From: an uncultured Muribaculaceae bacterium
Lineage (GTDB): Bacteria > Bacteroidota > Bacteroidia > Bacteroidales > Muribaculaceae
Assembly: GCA_944320595.1 (NCBI GenBank)
Contig: CALUIB010000002.1
Span: 62,001-126,000 of the forward strand
Reading direction: 5' to 3'
Length of the DNA stretch: 64,000 nucleotides
Position numbers and translations under genes: made by a program
Notes under the pieces: model-generated
Told to the model about the DNA's origin: nothing
Databases searched by the model: none
Seen by the model: the letters and a program-made list of their open reading frames with translations, nothing else
In this document: one piece after another, positions 46,534 through 55,437 of the stretch
Position numbering within the stretch: position 1 is the stretch's first letter
Layout of the letters: each line of letters starts with the position of its first letter

Positions 46534-47160
46534 TTACCTCCTTCCAAATCTGTCATAGGTTTCAAAAGCTAACAGCAAGACTTTTCTCCATTCGTCTTGT
46601 GTCTTGTAATCCAGCTTCACATTTACACAGACTGACCCATAGACGACATTAGTGCAGACTTCAACTTCGCAGTTATTCGCACTGTCGAGGACTACTCCAA
46701 TAGAAAGCGCAAGGTTGTTACCGATTCGCTCTTGGAGGGTGTCTCCGATGGTGAAAGTTATGAAATAGTCGGGCAATCCAAAATCTGGTGTAGCACAATC
46801 TTCATAGCCAGGCTCGTCCAATTTACAAAAAATAATTGTGGATGGTTTTCCCATTTCTCGCAATATATTCGGTACAACTTCAAAAAATTGTGATACAGCC
46901 TTTTGCTTTTTCACATCAGCTCCACTCATTTCTTCTTCATTTATCAATTCAAGGTCATCGGCAAGTTCTTTGAAAAAGTTCCGCCTTAAAACCTTTGATA
47001 TTTGTTTAAGCTGTACTATGTCAATTTTGCTGCGCTTGAATATGTCATACACATTGTTCCTTTGGCAGCAAATCAATCGTGCAAACTCCGTGATTGGAAT
47101 TTGCTGCTCCCTCACCTCCTTCTCGATGAGTTTGCCAATAGTTAATTTTTCACTTTCCAT
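46534..47160 (-). CDS. HTH-domain protein of the AT-rich insert
   Basis: The 208-residue product has an N-terminal helix-turn-helix-type region (LIEKEVREQQIPITEFARLICCQRNNVYDIFKRSKIDIVQLKQISKVL), followed by an acidic linker and a C-terminal beta-rich domain (about 95-208) I do not recognise. It may regulate the HNH gene that follows after 2 bases. A -7 box lies upstream at 47182-47189. Similar proteins occur in Bacteroides, of unknown role. Confidence 0.7.
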   Translation of the reverse strand: MESEKLTIGKLIEKEVREQQIPITEFARLICCQRNNVYDIFKRSKIDIVQLKQISKVLRRNFFKELADDLELINEEEMSGADVKKQKAVSQFFEVVPNILREMGKPSTIIFCKLDEPGYEDCATPDFGLPDYFITFTIGDTLQERIGNNLALSIGVVLDSANNCEVEVCTNVVYGSVCVNVKLDYKTQDEWRKVLLLAFETYDRFGRR

Positions 47161-47181
47161 ATTGCATTATATTTATGGATA

Positions 47182-47189
47182 CAAAGTTA
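47182..47189 (-). promoter_or_regulatory. Candidate -7 box of the HTH/HNH unit
   Basis: On the minus strand TAACTTTG fits TAnnTTTG exactly, 22 bases before the HTH gene start. No clean -33 box has normal spacing. Confidence 0.5.
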
Positions 47190-47280
47190 CAGAACAAAAT
47201 ATACGCAAAGAAGAAATAGGTGTATCATGTTATTGTGCATAATGAAATACCAGCATTCACTATAATGTGATATACATAAA

Positions 47281-47460
47281 CCCAAATCGGTCATTAGAAC
47301 TTATTATTTTGTGGCATCACTCATAATTACCTTATATTCAATAAGTTTCGAATGCAAATTTCTAATGGCGGTCATTAGAAAATCAATTTTGTAAAAATCC
47401 GTGTATCAACAACTTACAGATAAGACCACGGAAATTCGATATTTTAATGACCGATTTGGG
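47281..47460. mobile_element. 180-bp MITE-like element with terminal inverted repeats
   Basis: CCCAAATCGGTCATTA (47281-47296) and TAATGACCGATTTGGG (47445-47460) are perfect 16-bp terminal inverted repeats. An internal copy of CGGTCATTAGAA lies near 47368. The element is flanked by ATAAA on both sides, a probable 5-bp target duplication. It carries no ORF of note and is AT-rich, as expected for a non-autonomous transposon derivative. Confidence 0.7.
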
Positions 47461-47469
47461 ATAAACACA

Positions 47470-47492
47470 GTGACGCACGAGCCGTGCGTCAC
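47470..47492. repeat. Palindrome GTGACGCACG, terminator-like
   Basis: GTGACGCACG and CGTGCGTCAC form a perfect 10-bp stem with a 3-base loop, 60 bases past the stop of the AAA gene. It may end that transcript, and such GTGACGCACG palindromes recall dispersed Bacteroidetes repeats. The 47161-47552 gap holds this, the MITE and the -7 box. Confidence 0.6.
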
Positions 47493-47552
47493 TACAAGCC
47501 ATAATGATGTCAAGCACCTTGTACGATACAATGCCAGTCAAGAAAGGAGCTT

Positions 47553-49655
47553 TTACCGGAAACCTATGCGCGGTGCGCCTTGCTGGTTGCGGGCGATTTT
47601 TTCGCCCGCGCACAGCCGGTCGATGGCCTCCACCGAGGGGGCCGTGCCGTCGAGCACTTCCATCATGGTGGCCTTGCGGACGATGTTGTCGATTTCGCCG
47701 CCGCTGAAGTTGTAGCTCTCTGCAAGCCGTCCAGCCGCCTGCTCGCCGAGCCATGGCAACTTGTCGAGCCATATCTTGCGCTTGGCCTCGACCGACGGGC
47801 GATCGAAACGTATCTTGAACAGAAACCGTCGCTCGAAAGCCGCGTCGAGGTTCCCGGCAAGGTTGGTAGTGGCTATCAGTATGCCGTCGAGCCGCTCCAT
47901 CTCTTCGAGGATAATGTTTTGGATAGTGTTCTCGGTCTGGTCGATGCTGCGTCCACCGTCCATGTCGCGGCGTTTCGAGAATATGGCATCGGCCTCGTTG
48001 AAAAGCAATATAGGCTTCACGGCAGCCCGCTTGCAAGCCTGGCGGTAGCGAGTGAATATGCCTTTCACAATCTTCTCGCTTTCGCCATACCACATACTCT
48101 TGGCCGCACTGATGTCAACGTGGATTATGTCGCGCCCCGACACACGCGCCCATTGCATCACGCTCTCGGTTTTGCCAGTGCCGGGTGCGCCATATAGCAA
48201 TATGGCTATCCCGTGCGGCAAGCCTTTCGCATCGAGCCGTTCCACAAGGCTGCGGTAATTCTCCTCCAGCAAGGCATTCTCCACCATCGACAGCTGCTCC
48301 TGCTCGCGCTGCGAGAAGAACAAGCGTTTCTCCTTGATGCTTGAAGCCTCGATAAGCTCTTTTTTGCAGATTTTCTCGATGAATATCGAGGCATCCTCCT
48401 CGAAATACAGCTCCTTGCCACGGTCGGTGAGTCGCAAAACGGTGTATTCACCTAAAAAGCCATTCATCGACACCATTTCCACAAGGTCAAGGCGTTGCAA
48501 CTTGTGCGCCTCTTCCTTGAATAATTTCAAGTTGCTGTTGCGCTCCTTTACAGGATAGAGTTTGCCAAGCTCGCCCAGCACGTTTGCCCCTGCCTCGCCC
48601 TCGGCGCAGGCATCGCACACTATGTAGAACAGTGCGCGAATGTCTTCTTCGTGAACAATCTCCCTGACCTTGCCAACGCACGAGAGTGCCGAATTGGAAT
48701 CCTCAATTAGCCGCATTTTCTCGGCAAGGCGTTTCATGGCCAAAGGGTTGGCCGTGTCGTGATCCTTGCTATGAACGAATTCCTTGACCTCTCGGGCAAA
48801 CGAATAGCGGTCAAGCCCGATGTAATGCTTGCCAAATGCACCGAAGTCTTCCCCAAGGAAAAGTCGTTGCCCGTGTAGCGACAGCAGTATGTCCTCCTTG
48901 TCGCCCGACAACTCCAACAAGTCGGCCTTGACGAGCGGGTGCGATCCTTCAAGCAACGCCTTGCGCTCGCTTAGACGCACCCCGACTGACTCGTAAATAT
49001 CCCTCAACGTTCGAGCCAAGTCGCTGCGCTCATGCCCGTCGCCGGTAAAGAAATCGTAGGCAACTTCATAAAACAGTGCCCGCGCTGGCAGCTCGCGAAT
49101 GACGGCTACGAGTTCCTTGACCATCGGCATATCCTGGTTGTCGCGTTCCATCGTCTCTACTTGTTGGAAAAGAGCCTCGGCGGTCACGTCGCTGTCTTGC
49201 ACCATCGAATCGACCAATTTGCAGAAATCGTATTTGTCAAAGCTCTTTTCGAGAATACGGGCTTGCCTGCACTCGGGTTTGTGATTCTCAAGCACACAGC
49301 CAATCACATAATTGGAGACCATGAAATTTTGGCGGCCTATGCGGCACTCGCTCAAGTCGGTCTGCACCACAAGCCCTTTTTCCATCAGCGACTTCAGCGA
49401 CGGGACATATTCCATCACTTCAAGTTGCGGACAGCCAAAATAATGAGCAATGTCATCAAGGTCGCTGCTGCGGCCGGCGCAACTGCGGTCGAAAAGGGCC
49501 GTGAATATCAATGCCTCGCCCTTGCAGTCGAGACCCAAGGTGCTTGCTACGCCGTCCAAATAGGCCGCTATCTCCTTGCCACCAAGCCGTTGCAACTTGC
49601 TGTCGCGCAGTTTCGAGGCCGCAGCCTTGATGTATTGTATCGAAGTCTTTTCCAT
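47553..49655 (-). CDS. AAA-family ATPase
   Basis: The 700-residue product has a long N-terminal winged-helix region (about 1-450; GCPQLEVMEYVPSLKSLMEKGLVV) and a C-terminal AAA module: Walker A YGAPGTGKTE at about 488-498, Walker B PILLFNEADAIF with an asparagine before the glutamate, and an arginine-finger AAFERRFLFKIRFDRP. It resembles uncharacterised Bacteroidales AAA ATPases, close to the FtsH/spastin style but without membrane or protease domain. It stands alone with its own -7 box. Confidence 0.85.
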   Translation of the reverse strand: MEKTSIQYIKAAASKLRDSKLQRLGGKEIAAYLDGVASTLGLDCKGEALIFTALFDRSCAGRSSDLDDIAHYFGCPQLEVMEYVPSLKSLMEKGLVVQTDLSECRIGRQNFMVSNYVIGCVLENHKPECRQARILEKSFDKYDFCKLVDSMVQDSDVTAEALFQQVETMERDNQDMPMVKELVAVIRELPARALFYEVAYDFFTGDGHERSDLARTLRDIYESVGVRLSERKALLEGSHPLVKADLLELSGDKEDILLSLHGQRLFLGEDFGAFGKHYIGLDRYSFAREVKEFVHSKDHDTANPLAMKRLAEKMRLIEDSNSALSCVGKVREIVHEEDIRALFYIVCDACAEGEAGANVLGELGKLYPVKERNSNLKLFKEEAHKLQRLDLVEMVSMNGFLGEYTVLRLTDRGKELYFEEDASIFIEKICKKELIEASSIKEKRLFFSQREQEQLSMVENALLEENYRSLVERLDAKGLPHGIAILLYGAPGTGKTESVMQWARVSGRDIIHVDISAAKSMWYGESEKIVKGIFTRYRQACKRAAVKPILLFNEADAIFSKRRDMDGGRSIDQTENTIQNIILEEMERLDGILIATTNLAGNLDAAFERRFLFKIRFDRPSVEAKRKIWLDKLPWLGEQAAGRLAESYNFSGGEIDNIVRKATMMEVLDGTAPSVEAIDRLCAGEKIARNQQGAPRIGFR

Positions 49656-49675
49656 ATCGCCTGTGATTTATGCCA

Positions 49676-49683
49676 CAAAGTTA
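49676..49683 (-). promoter_or_regulatory. Candidate -7 box of the AAA ATPase gene
   Basis: On the minus strand TAACTTTG fits TAnnTTTG, 21 bases before the gene start. The -33 element is unclear. Confidence 0.5.
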
Positions 49684-49731
49684 CACACCTGTTATGCCAA
49701 ATCACGGCACATCTTTACAGAAAATCCCTCG

Positions 49732-52700
49732 CTATTCCACTTTTTCTATCACTCCTTCGAGCGGATACCATATACGCCCCGACACCCGAGGCATACCGGC
49801 TGCCGACACCAATTCCATGTATTGTTTCACCTGCTGGTGGTAATGAGGCAAGTGGCGGTCACCAAACTTGAAGTCAATCACCACCGTTTCCCCGTCGGGG
49901 GTCACCACCACGCGGTCGGGGCGGTAGTGCCGCCCGTCAACCGAGAATGTCCGTTCTTTATACACCTTGTTGCCGCGGGCAAACCACCGCCGCACCTCGT
50001 CGCTCTGCACAAGTATGCTGCGAATGATGTCGCACACCTCGTCATACTGCTCGGGCAGCACCACGCAGCGCACCCGGCAATACTTCAGCCACCGTTCCAC
50101 CTCGCCCTCGTTGTGTATCATGCCCAGTATCTTGTGCAGCAATATTCCGCGCTCCTGCTTGGCCGTGTAGAACACCTCGGGCAGGTCGAAACGTGCCAAG
50201 TCGTGGCGGTTGATGACGAAATACGGGAGCATGGGCATCATCTTTGGCAACTCGGCCGGTTTCCCTTCATTGTGGGCAAGCCTGCCCACACAATAGCCGG
50301 TGTCGGCCTTTTCCACCCCCACGGCCACCTCGCTGTCATAGCTGGAGTTCAATTCCTTCACCCTCGCCTCAAGCATTGAGTCGGAGCCATATTCACACAG
50401 GAACTCGTTAATCGACAGATTGGCAAGCGATTCCGACGGCTTGTCGGGGCGTTCGGTGAATATGTGCAGTTCATCCACCGCCCTCGTAAAAGCCACGTAG
50501 GTCTTGTTGAGCGAGTCGATTACGCACTCAGTCACCCTCTTACCGTATGCCTCGGCAAGCAACGACGCGTCAATCTGCTTGTAATACTTTACCGGAACAA
50601 GCGGCGGCACCGCAGCGGCGGCATCGGCAGCAAACAGCCCCGCCTGTAGGAACTCATCGCGAGAGAACCACAGCGTGTCGTCGTGCTTGCACATCTCCCA
50701 GTTGGCAAACGGGATAACCACGCACGGGAACTCAAGCCCCTTCGACTTGTGGATAGTCATCACATTTATTGCATCCACCCCGGCAGGCGAGGTTATCGAC
50801 AACTTGTCGCAATTTCGATCCCACCAGTCGATAAATCCACGTATGCCCGGCACGCCCCTCATGCTGAACTCTATCACATAATCCTGCAAGGCCGATATGA
50901 ACGGATTTTCGCGCTCCCGTGCCTCGGGCGACACGGCTTTCTCTATTATGCGTTCCACCACCGACACCAAGTTGTGGCACTGGCTGTCGCGCGGCACGAA
51001 CTCGTCAACCTCGCCAAGCATCTCCTCGCGGCTCACCGGCGAAGTCACTGCAAGCTCCATAGCCTGCTCGGGCTGCAAGCCTTGGTTCAAGTATTTTTCA
51101 TACTGCCGTAGCAGCCTGTGTATCTTCTCCTCCAGCTCTTGGCGATCGGTCTTCTGCCCGCCACGCAGCTCCACTGCCACGCCCAGGTATCGCAAGTGGC
51201 TTATTATGAGCCGCACCGTGGGGCTGTTTTTGAGCAATAGCGAGTCGCTCGAAATCACCTTGAAGTTGCGCACCGCGCCAGGCTCCAAGTTATATTCGAG
51301 CAGCCGCTTAATCACAGCCGCGCCCTCGGTGTTGGTATTCACCAATATGGCAACGTCGCTTTGCCTGTAACCGCGGTCGAGTATTGCCGACAGCTCGACC
51401 GGCAGACGTTCAAGCACACGGTCGATAAACTTGAAGCTGCCTGCATCGTCGCCCCCAGCTTCGTCTTCACCACCGCTGCCTTTCTCGGGGGGGTCGAGGA
51501 TTTCCACCCTGACGTATCCGCTATCGACACGTTTCTTTTCATTGGGCATTTGCACCACATTGCCATAGACATCGGTCACGCCCATGCGTATGGCCGCCAT
51601 GGTGAAAAAGGTGTTGTTGAACTTGACCACAAACGGCGCACTGCGCCAGTTGGTGCTTTTCGTCCCGTCAACCTCGGCACGACTGCCAAACTGCTGTTTC
51701 ACCTTGTATTGCAGCAACGACGGGTCGCTGTTACGGAAACGGTATATGCACTGTTTCTCGTCGCCTATTATCAAGTTGTCGTTGCCCGACGAAAGGCTGT
51801 TGCTCAACAATGGGCTGAAGTTTTGCCACTGCAATGCCGACGTGTCTTGAAATTCATCGACAAGGAAATTGTTTATCCACACGCCTATGCGCTCGTATAT
51901 GAATGGAGTGTCTTCCTCGCTTATTATGTCGTTTAGCAATTCGTTGGTGTCGGACAGCAATATCAAATTATTGTCCTTGCGGAACTGCCCCACACTGCCG
52001 CTTATCCCCCCGAGCAGCCCCAGCATATAAATGTTGCGGTTGGTATTGCCCAATAACAGATACTCGGCATACAGCCGCCCAATAAGTTCAAGTTCGGGCG
52101 CGATGCTGCCAATGACTGCTTCACGCAAGGCCGGAGCCTTGGCCATCTTTTTCAGCACCTTTTCGGGCTGGGCCATATATTTAAGCACATTGTCGGGTTT
52201 CTCGTCCTTCACGCAGTCGGCCCCGCCGGCCATCCTCACTATCATGGCGGCGGCACCCGTTCCCATCATGAAATCGCGCACGCCGCGGTTGTCGATAATT
52301 TGCAACGCCCTTCGGGCCGCGTCGGCAATCCCGTTGCAGCACCGTGTCACCATGCCGCCCACGACCTGCTGGAACCGTGCCACGTTGCCGCCGCCCTCGG
52401 GCGCGAAATACTCGGCCATCTCCCTCCCGGCCTTGCGGTACTGCTCGGTGTTGATGACCGAGGCAAACTTGAACAAGTCGCCGCTCCCCAGCTGCGGCGA
52501 CGCAATCGACGAGAATATGTTCCAGCCCGAGCCTTCATTGATTTTCTCGCTGACATACTTGTTAAGCCACCCCACCACGGGATTGTCGGCCTTGGAATAG
52601 TTGCGGCGGAGTCGCGAAAGGAAATCGCGTATGCCCACCTCCATGGCATACTTCTCGTTAAGTTCTATGTTGTAATCGTATGGCACATCGATTTCACCGG

Positions 52701-53103
52701 CAAATGTGCGCAAAATTATCTGGAAGAACGAGTCGATGGTGCTTACGTTGAAATTGGTGTAGTCAAACAGCAATTCGCCCAAAGCCCTCCCGGCAGCCTG
52801 CCGCACTTTCCCTTCTTCCACGCCGAAACGGCTGCACAGTGTTCCAAGGTAGGGACTTTTGCCATCTTCCCAATAACCGGCAAGCACTGCAAGCTCCTTG
52901 ATGATGCGCTCCTTCATCTCCTCGGTTGCCTTGTTGGTGAACGTCACGGCCAGTATGTGCCGGTGGTACTCCCGCCCCTCGGTTTCGGCAAGGCGGTATG
53001 CACCCGTCTCCTTGTCCTTCTCGCCAAGGAGCAGCGTTATATACTCAAGGGCAAGCGTGTAAGTCTTACCCGAGCCTGCCGATGCCTTGATTATCTTCAG
53101 CAT
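49732..53103 (-). CDS. AddA-like UvrD-family helicase-nuclease
   Basis: The 1123-residue product has the Walker A ASAGSGKTYTLALE at residues 7-20, ILAVTFTNKATEEMKERI (motif Ia), LVDEFQDTSALQWQNF (motif II), INVMTIHKSKGLEFPCVVIPF (motif V) and AFTRAVDELHI (motif VI). The C-terminal segment YRPDRVVVTPDGETVVIDFKFG is a PD-(D/E)XK nuclease motif. This is the AddA/RecB layout, an enzyme resecting double-strand ends. The usual AddB partner is not adjacent, and yciH lies 12 bases upstream instead. Confidence 0.9.
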   Translation of the reverse strand: MLKIIKASAGSGKTYTLALEYITLLLGEKDKETGAYRLAETEGREYHRHILAVTFTNKATEEMKERIIKELAVLAGYWEDGKSPYLGTLCSRFGVEEGKVRQAAGRALGELLFDYTNFNVSTIDSFFQIILRTFAGEIDVPYDYNIELNEKYAMEVGIRDFLSRLRRNYSKADNPVVGWLNKYVSEKINEGSGWNIFSSIASPQLGSGDLFKFASVINTEQYRKAGREMAEYFAPEGGGNVARFQQVVGGMVTRCCNGIADAARRALQIIDNRGVRDFMMGTGAAAMIVRMAGGADCVKDEKPDNVLKYMAQPEKVLKKMAKAPALREAVIGSIAPELELIGRLYAEYLLLGNTNRNIYMLGLLGGISGSVGQFRKDNNLILLSDTNELLNDIISEEDTPFIYERIGVWINNFLVDEFQDTSALQWQNFSPLLSNSLSSGNDNLIIGDEKQCIYRFRNSDPSLLQYKVKQQFGSRAEVDGTKSTNWRSAPFVVKFNNTFFTMAAIRMGVTDVYGNVVQMPNEKKRVDSGYVRVEILDPPEKGSGGEDEAGGDDAGSFKFIDRVLERLPVELSAILDRGYRQSDVAILVNTNTEGAAVIKRLLEYNLEPGAVRNFKVISSDSLLLKNSPTVRLIISHLRYLGVAVELRGGQKTDRQELEEKIHRLLRQYEKYLNQGLQPEQAMELAVTSPVSREEMLGEVDEFVPRDSQCHNLVSVVERIIEKAVSPEARERENPFISALQDYVIEFSMRGVPGIRGFIDWWDRNCDKLSITSPAGVDAINVMTIHKSKGLEFPCVVIPFANWEMCKHDDTLWFSRDEFLQAGLFAADAAAAVPPLVPVKYYKQIDASLLAEAYGKRVTECVIDSLNKTYVAFTRAVDELHIFTERPDKPSESLANLSINEFLCEYGSDSMLEARVKELNSSYDSEVAVGVEKADTGYCVGRLAHNEGKPAELPKMMPMLPYFVINRHDLARFDLPEVFYTAKQERGILLHKILGMIHNEGEVERWLKYCRVRCVVLPEQYDEVCDIIRSILVQSDEVRRWFARGNKVYKERTFSVDGRHYRPDRVVVTPDGETVVIDFKFGDRHLPHYHQQVKQYMELVSAAGMPRVSGRIWYPLEGVIEKVE

Positions 53104-53115
53104 GGCCTCATGTTT

Positions 53116-53463
53116 TTATATAATCCGAGCCTTGTACCCTCGCTCGCGCAGCAGTTCGCACACACGCTGGCGCATATCGCCCTGTATCAAAATCTCGCCG
53201 CCACGCGCCGAGCCGCCAACGCCGCACTGCAACTTCAGCTCCTTGGCAAGTGCCTTCACAGCCTCGTCGCTGCCGTCAAAGCCCACCACCAGCGTCACCT
53301 TCTTGCCGTTGCGGTTGCGCTTGTCGAGCATCACGTCCACCCGCCCTGTGGCCGCCCGTCCACCGTCCTGGGCAGGTTGCTCCTCCTCGGGTTCGTTTTT
53401 AGCCACTTCAGCCGGATCGATGCCAAACGCCGCCCCCAGTTTGTCTTTCCAATCGATGTCCAT
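53116..53463 (-). CDS. SUI1/YciH-family translation factor
   Basis: The 115-residue product matches the SUI1 fold: a variable N-terminus, then RNRNGKKVTLVVGFDG, KALAKELKLQCGVGGSARGGEILIQGD and a final GYKARII. YciH is the bacterial eIF1 homologue; its effect on translation initiation is debated. It is the first gene before the AddA-like gene on the same strand. Confidence 0.9.
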   Translation of the reverse strand: MDIDWKDKLGAAFGIDPAEVAKNEPEEEQPAQDGGRAATGRVDVMLDKRNRNGKKVTLVVGFDGSDEAVKALAKELKLQCGVGGSARGGEILIQGDMRQRVCELLRERGYKARII

Positions 53464-53693
53464 AAAACCAAATAATCACAAGTTTATCCCACGAAATTAA
53501 CAAATATTGCCCGATGCCGCAACACCTTTGCCGAAAACTGCCCTCAAAAAACATCTACACATGATTATGTTCTCAGCATAAAAAATACCGACCACACCGA
53601 AGTAGATTAAAACACGCACCATTGCCGCCATACTACATGACGAAACACGAGTGCCATGCAATATTATGTGCCTTTTCTCGTTCTTTAATAGTG

Positions 53694-54428
53694 ATGAAAG
53701 GTGCGTTTTTACGAAATATTATCATTCTATCCATTGCTGTGCTGGCTTGCGGCACGGGGCAGGCCGTGGCTGCCGGGGGGAACAACCAGGATTTGCTCAA
53801 CCGCCCGTATGCCGACCTAAAACGGCTGCACTTCGGGTTCTCGGTGGGCATGCACTTCCAGGACTTGATGCTGAAGAACAACGGGTTCATCACCGATGCC
53901 GGCGAGGCATGGGTGGCCGAAGTGCCGGCACATTCTCCCGGTTTCTGCGTCAACGTGCTCGCCGACCTGCGCCTGTCGCAATACTTCAACCTGCGGCTTT
54001 CGCCGGGAATGTACTTCGGCAACAAGCGAGTGACCTTCCTCGACACCAACAGTGGCACCGAGGAGACGCAAAACATACGCAGTAACTACGTTGTGGTGCC
54101 GCTCGACCTGAAATATTCGGCCCTGCGGTACAAGAACCTGCGCCCTTACTTAGTTGGCGGCGTGATGGGGGTGTTTGACGTGGCAAAAAAGCGCAGCGAG
54201 CAACTTAGGCTCACTTCGGCCGACTTGATGCTGACTATCGGGTTCGGGTGCGACTTCTACCTGCCATTCTTCAAGCTGTGCCCCGAGGTGAAATTCTGTT
54301 TCGGGCTGCGCGACCTGCTCGACCACGTTCGCGACGACCTTTCCGACGACCCCGAGATGATGAAATACACCCGCTCAATCGACCGCGGGCGGTCAAGAAT
54401 GGTCGTTGTCACCTTCTATTTTGAATAA
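53694..54428 (+). CDS. porT: PorT-family protein of the type IX secretion system
   Basis: The 244-residue product (start at 53694, leading into a signal peptide FLRNIIILSIAVLACGTGQAVA) has the family sequence: RLHFGFSVGMHFQDLML, NVLADLRLSQYFNLRLSPGMYFGN, VVVPLDLKYSALRYKNLRPYLVGG and GFGCDFYLPFFKLCPEVKF. PorT is an outer-membrane barrel required for T9SS export. It precedes porP by 12 bases, and the block porT-porP-gldKLMN is complete. A frame reaching 53622 has no family similarity. Confidence 0.92.
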   Translation: MKGAFLRNIIILSIAVLACGTGQAVAAGGNNQDLLNRPYADLKRLHFGFSVGMHFQDLMLKNNGFITDAGEAWVAEVPAHSPGFCVNVLADLRLSQYFNLRLSPGMYFGNKRVTFLDTNSGTEETQNIRSNYVVVPLDLKYSALRYKNLRPYLVGGVMGVFDVAKKRSEQLRLTSADLMLTIGFGCDFYLPFFKLCPEVKFCFGLRDLLDHVRDDLSDDPEMMKYTRSIDRGRSRMVVVTFYFE

Positions 54429-54440
54429 TCCCGACAAAAA

Positions 54441-55433
54441 ATGACGAGCCGCTACACCAAAATATTCACTATCATTGCCATAATGCTGGCAGCCATGCTC
54501 GCCCCAGCAGGCGCGGCTGCGCAGAGCGATGCCCTGTTCTCGCAATACTGGGCGCTGCCTTCATATTACAACCCGGCAGCGGCAGGCAACAGCGACTCGA
54601 TAAAAATCACCGCCGGAGCCAAGATGCAATGGGTGGGCATTCCCAACGCCCCGGTCACATTCACCGGCCTGGCCGACAGCCCGTTCAAGGTATTCGGCAA
54701 GCGCATTGGCGTGGGCATTGCATTCTCGCAAGAGAGCATAGGACTGTTCAGCACCATCAACGTGGGCGCACAGCTCGCCTACAAGATGCCGCTGCTGGGC
54801 GGAACACTAAGCATAGGCCTGCAAGTGGGGCTGGCCAACCAGACGTTCCGCGGAACCGAAGTGTTCATTCCCGAAGGCGACGACTACCACAACAGCGACG
54901 ACGAGGCAATCCCCACCAACGACATAGCCGGAATGGCATTCGACATGGCGGCGGGCGTGTTCTACACGCACCGCTGGTTTTGGGCATCGCTGTCATCGAC
55001 CCACGTGCTGCAACCCACCATGACACTGAAGTCCGAGAACAGCCAGGCATCGGAAGGGCAATACGAATTCCAGATGGGCCGCGCACTCTATTTCATGGCA
55101 GGCAGCAATATTCCAATAAAAAATACGTTATTTGAAATACAGCCGTCGATGATGCTGCGCACCGACCTGTCGTCGTTCACCGGCGACATCACTGCAAGGG
55201 TGCGTTTCAAGAAGTTCCTTTCGGGTGGCATAGGCTACAGGTGGAACGACGCAGTGTCGGTAATGGTGGGCGGCGAATACAAGAACTTCTTCCTCGGGTA
55301 TTGCTACGACTTCCCCGTCTCGGCAATATCGCGCGCAAGCAGCGGCAGCCACGAGGTGTTCTTGCAATACAACGTGAAACTTAACCTACAAGACAAAAAT
55401 AAAAACAAGCATAAAAGCATTCGCATAATGTAA
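54441..55433 (+). CDS. porP: PorP/SprF-family outer-membrane protein
   Basis: The 330-residue product has a signal peptide (IIAIMLAAMLAPAGAAAQ) and the family sequence SDALFSQYWALPSYYNPAAAGNSDSIKI, ADSPFKVFGKRIGVGIAFSQESIGLFSTINVG and a barrel with GGIGYRWNDAVSVMVGGEYKNFFLGYCYDF near the end. PorP binds PorE in the T9SS core or anchors adhesins in gliding bacteria. It is 4 bases before gldK. Confidence 0.94.
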   Translation: MTSRYTKIFTIIAIMLAAMLAPAGAAAQSDALFSQYWALPSYYNPAAAGNSDSIKITAGAKMQWVGIPNAPVTFTGLADSPFKVFGKRIGVGIAFSQESIGLFSTINVGAQLAYKMPLLGGTLSIGLQVGLANQTFRGTEVFIPEGDDYHNSDDEAIPTNDIAGMAFDMAAGVFYTHRWFWASLSSTHVLQPTMTLKSENSQASEGQYEFQMGRALYFMAGSNIPIKNTLFEIQPSMMLRTDLSSFTGDITARVRFKKFLSGGIGYRWNDAVSVMVGGEYKNFFLGYCYDFPVSAISRASSGSHEVFLQYNVKLNLQDKNKNKHKSIRIM

Positions 55434-55437
55434 CGAT

